DNA from: Patescibacteria group bacterium
Lineage (GTDB): Bacteria; Patescibacteriota; Minisyncoccia; Phycocordibacterales; JANLHH01
Direction of reading: 5' to 3'
NCBI GenBank assembly: GCA_038063375.1
Contig: JBBTVG010000005.1
Span: forward strand, 21,669-73,553
Length of the DNA stretch: 51,885 nucleotides
The notes beneath the pieces are model-generated. The model was not told the DNA's origin. It did no database searches and saw nothing but the letters and a program-made list of their open reading frames with translations. Below are positions 50,249 through 51,885 of this stretch, in pieces. Position numbers and translations under genes: made by a program. How positions within the stretch are numbered: position 1 is the first letter of the stretch; every line of letters starts with the position of its first letter.

Positions 50249-51004
50249 ATGAAAAAAATATTAAAAAAACTATTCTTTGGGAAGAAGGCGTTTCAGATAA
50301 TTTTCAGAAGACTGTTTGATGTCTCAATAGAAGGAATGAATATTGGGACTGGAGGACGACATCCAAATGAAAACGGAGAATTGTTCGCCGCCAGATATGC
50401 TTTATCTAAAGAGCAAACCCATGTTATTTTTGATGTTGGTGCACAAGGGGGAGACTATATTAAGGAGATATTTAATCTCACAAAAGGCAAGGCAAAGATA
50501 TATGCTTTTGAACCATGTTTAAGAGACTATGAAATTCTTAAAAAAGAACTTGGTGACAACGCAATTATAGTAAAAAGTGCTTTGGGGGATACTGACGGTG
50601 AGGCAATTCTTTACCGTCCAGACAATATTAGCGGACTAAGCACTCTTCATAAACCCCACGGAGGGTTTGTTGGAAGCGAAAAGGTAAAAATTCAAACTAT
50701 AGACAATTTTTGCAAATTGAACGATATTAAAAATATTACTTTGCTAAAACTTGATGTAGAAGGTAATGAGTTAGCTTGCCTTAAGGGGGCAAAACAAATG
50801 TTGCCGAATATTAAATATATTCAATTTGAATTTAGTGCTTCAAGTAGAGATTCGCGAACATATTTCAGGGATATATTTAATTTTCTTTCTGATTATAAAA
50901 TCTATCGGGTACTAAGAGACGGACTCTATGAGATAAAAAGTCCTGAAAAAATTACTGAACTTCTATTTACTACCAATTATCTAGCAGAAAGAATGAACAC
51001 ATGA
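50249..51004 (+). CDS. FkbM-family methyltransferase (2)
   Basis: SAM-dependent methyltransferase of 251 residues. SAM-binding VIFDVGAQGGDYIKEIF (about 64-80), then IYAFEPCLRDYEIL, VKSALGDTDGEA and LLKLDVEGNELACLKGA complete the FkbM pattern. The frame opens at a GTG at 50228, but the ATG at 50249 is preferred (MKKILKKLFFG). It lies 73 bp after the surface-protein gene and overlaps the third FkbM gene by 4 bp. Confidence 0.9.
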   Translation: MKKILKKLFFGKKAFQIIFRRLFDVSIEGMNIGTGGRHPNENGELFAARYALSKEQTHVIFDVGAQGGDYIKEIFNLTKGKAKIYAFEPCLRDYEILKKELGDNAIIVKSALGDTDGEAILYRPDNISGLSTLHKPHGGFVGSEKVKIQTIDNFCKLNDIKNITLLKLDVEGNELACLKGAKQMLPNIKYIQFEFSASSRDSRTYFRDIFNFLSDYKIYRVLRDGLYEIKSPEKITELLFTTNYLAERMNT

Positions 51005-51828
51005 AACAATTGATTAAAAACATCACTCCGCCGATCATATATGCGCTTTTAAGAAAACTTTTGGTCAAACCAAAAACCTTCTCTCCTAAATGGAACACTC
51101 TTATCTATAAACCACTAGAGGGTCTGCAAATATTTTTTGACCCTACCGGTCCCTGGCAAAAAACGATTCTTAATAATACCTATGATACTTTTCTTTTCAA
51201 ACGTCTAAATAGTGAGGCATTGCAAGGAAAGATCATTTACGATATTGGCGCGCACATAGGATTTCATTCTCTTTATTTTGCTCGGCTTGTCGGGCCTAAA
51301 GGAAAAATCTATGCCTTTGAGCCGAATCAAAAAAATGTTGAGCGACTTAAACTCATACGAGACAAGAATAATGACATACGAAACACGGTTTCTATCTTTG
51401 ATGTTGCGGTATCAGACATCTTAGGTAGCGAAGAATTCAGTATGAGCGAGGACATAGAGAGTGGGAGAAGCTCTGGGGGTTTCATTGATACGGCTGATAC
51501 TATCTGGGAAAGAGGTGCTTTCAAACAAAGAGGGTTTACTGAAACAAAAGTTAGAACAGTCCCACTTGATCTCTTCAAGAAAGAACTTGGGATACAAGAA
51601 GCTCCCGATCTTATCAAGATAGATGTTGAGGGCGCCGAGTCCCTTGTGCTCCTTGGCGCAAAGAACACTCTTTTAAACAAGAAACCGATCATTCTTTTAG
51701 AAGTACATTCAATGCTCAACATGTTCAATGTGGTATTAATTCTCTCTTCCCTCTCCTACGAATTAGAGATAATAAAAGAAGAAACAGACGGTCGGTGCTT
51801 TATAGAAGCTCGTCCAAAAAGTATATGA
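51001..51828 (+). CDS. FkbM-family methyltransferase (3)
   Basis: SAM-dependent methyltransferase of 275 residues. Motifs are IIYDIGAHIGFHSLYFARLV (about 79-98), KIYAFEPNQKNVERL, and LIKIDVEGAESLVLLGA. It is translationally coupled on both sides by ATGA overlaps of 4 bp, with FkbM (2) upstream and the partial gene downstream. Two adjacent FkbM enzymes suggest sequential methylation at different positions. Confidence 0.9.
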   Translation: MKQLIKNITPPIIYALLRKLLVKPKTFSPKWNTLIYKPLEGLQIFFDPTGPWQKTILNNTYDTFLFKRLNSEALQGKIIYDIGAHIGFHSLYFARLVGPKGKIYAFEPNQKNVERLKLIRDKNNDIRNTVSIFDVAVSDILGSEEFSMSEDIESGRSSGGFIDTADTIWERGAFKQRGFTETKVRTVPLDLFKKELGIQEAPDLIKIDVEGAESLVLLGAKNTLLNKKPIILLEVHSMLNMFNVVLILSSLSYELEIIKEETDGRCFIEARPKSI

Positions 51829-51885
51829 TAAAAAAAATCGTCATTCTCCAAACCTCCGGCAATGAATTGGCAAACCAGCTCTGGA
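51825..51885 (+). CDS. Partial gene at window end, GT11-like start
   Basis: The ATG at 51825 overlaps the FkbM stop by 4 bp and opens a frame running to the window edge; 20 residues are visible. The NELANQLW motif resembles the GNQMFQ region at the start of GT11-type fucosyltransferases, so a glycosyltransferase is likely. The rest lies outside the window. Confidence 0.5.
   Translation, partial: MIKKIVILQTSGNELANQLW

Overview
The window looks like a piece of a Patescibacteria (CPR) chromosome, most likely from the Parcubacteria/Paceibacteria side. This is inferred from gene content and style, not from a marker phylogeny: transketolase split into two half-genes, a non-oxidative pentose phosphate set beside lower-glycolysis genes, many secreted proteins rich in Thr/Ser with Ig-like and FIMAH-like modules, very short or absent mRNA leaders, and tightly packed operons with few recognisable Shine-Dalgarno sites. 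Several genes, prfA among them, end in TGA, so the ordinary bacterial code applies. No tRNA, rRNA, CRISPR array, transposase or prophage was seen.

Layout. 1-6.9 kb (mostly minus): prfA, rpmE, a coiled-coil lytic transglycosylase, rplY, a 2-hydroxyacid dehydrogenase and class II fructose-bisphosphate aldolase, with a divergent PfkB sugar kinase. 6.95-8.4 kb: a small GC-rich frameshifted gene with its own promoter and terminator, then an ArsR regulator and a LUD-domain protein. 8.4-16.7 kb (minus): one operon, gap > large secreted LCAT-like hydrolase > small membrane protein > rpiB > rpe > transketolase N half > transketolase C half. 16.8-21.5 kb (minus): secA, a YvlD-type membrane protein, a 24-residue membrane ORF and gatB, preceded by a 31-residue Lys/Arg-rich ORF. 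21.5-22.25 kb: a gene-poor, AT-rich and very palindromic stretch. 22.25-29.3 kb (minus): a Wzy/WaaL-like protein with TPRs, a second copy of the LCAT-like hydrolase plus membrane-protein pair, a DsbA-like protein and a rhodanese.

29.4-51.9 kb is a surface-glycan locus. It starts at a consensus promoter and a small HTH gene, then runs through gmd, fcl, an ABC-2 exporter permease, a NYN nuclease-like gene, the exporter ATPase, an FkbM methyltransferase, a glycosyltransferase, a ColD-like dehydratase, a GT11 fucosyltransferase and asnB. Beyond it lie a short UDP-sugar dehydrogenase, a GDP-mannose-type Nudix protein, an SDR epimerase, a DegT aminotransferase, a C-methyltransferase, a hexapeptide acyltransferase, three more glycosyltransferases, a tail-fibre-like secreted protein, two FkbM methyltransferases and a partial gene at the edge. 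Together these would make GDP-fucose and probably a 3,6-dideoxy sugar, assemble and methylate a glycan, and export it by an ABC route.

The most unusual element is the duplicated two-gene cassette (11504-15621 and 23671-27106). Each copy has a secreted LCAT-family Ser/Asp/His hydrolase followed within 4-5 bp by a small membrane protein. The copies share everything from an Ig-like domain to the C-terminus but have unrelated N-terminal domains, a beta-helix in one and an unrecognised domain in the other. One copy sits inside the central-carbon operon and the other next to the glycan ligase. Other oddities are a 161-bp quasi-palindromic element with a shorter relative overlapping the end of asnB, a palindrome inserted in frame in rpiB, a frameshift in the GC-rich small gene, and predicted leaderless promoters.
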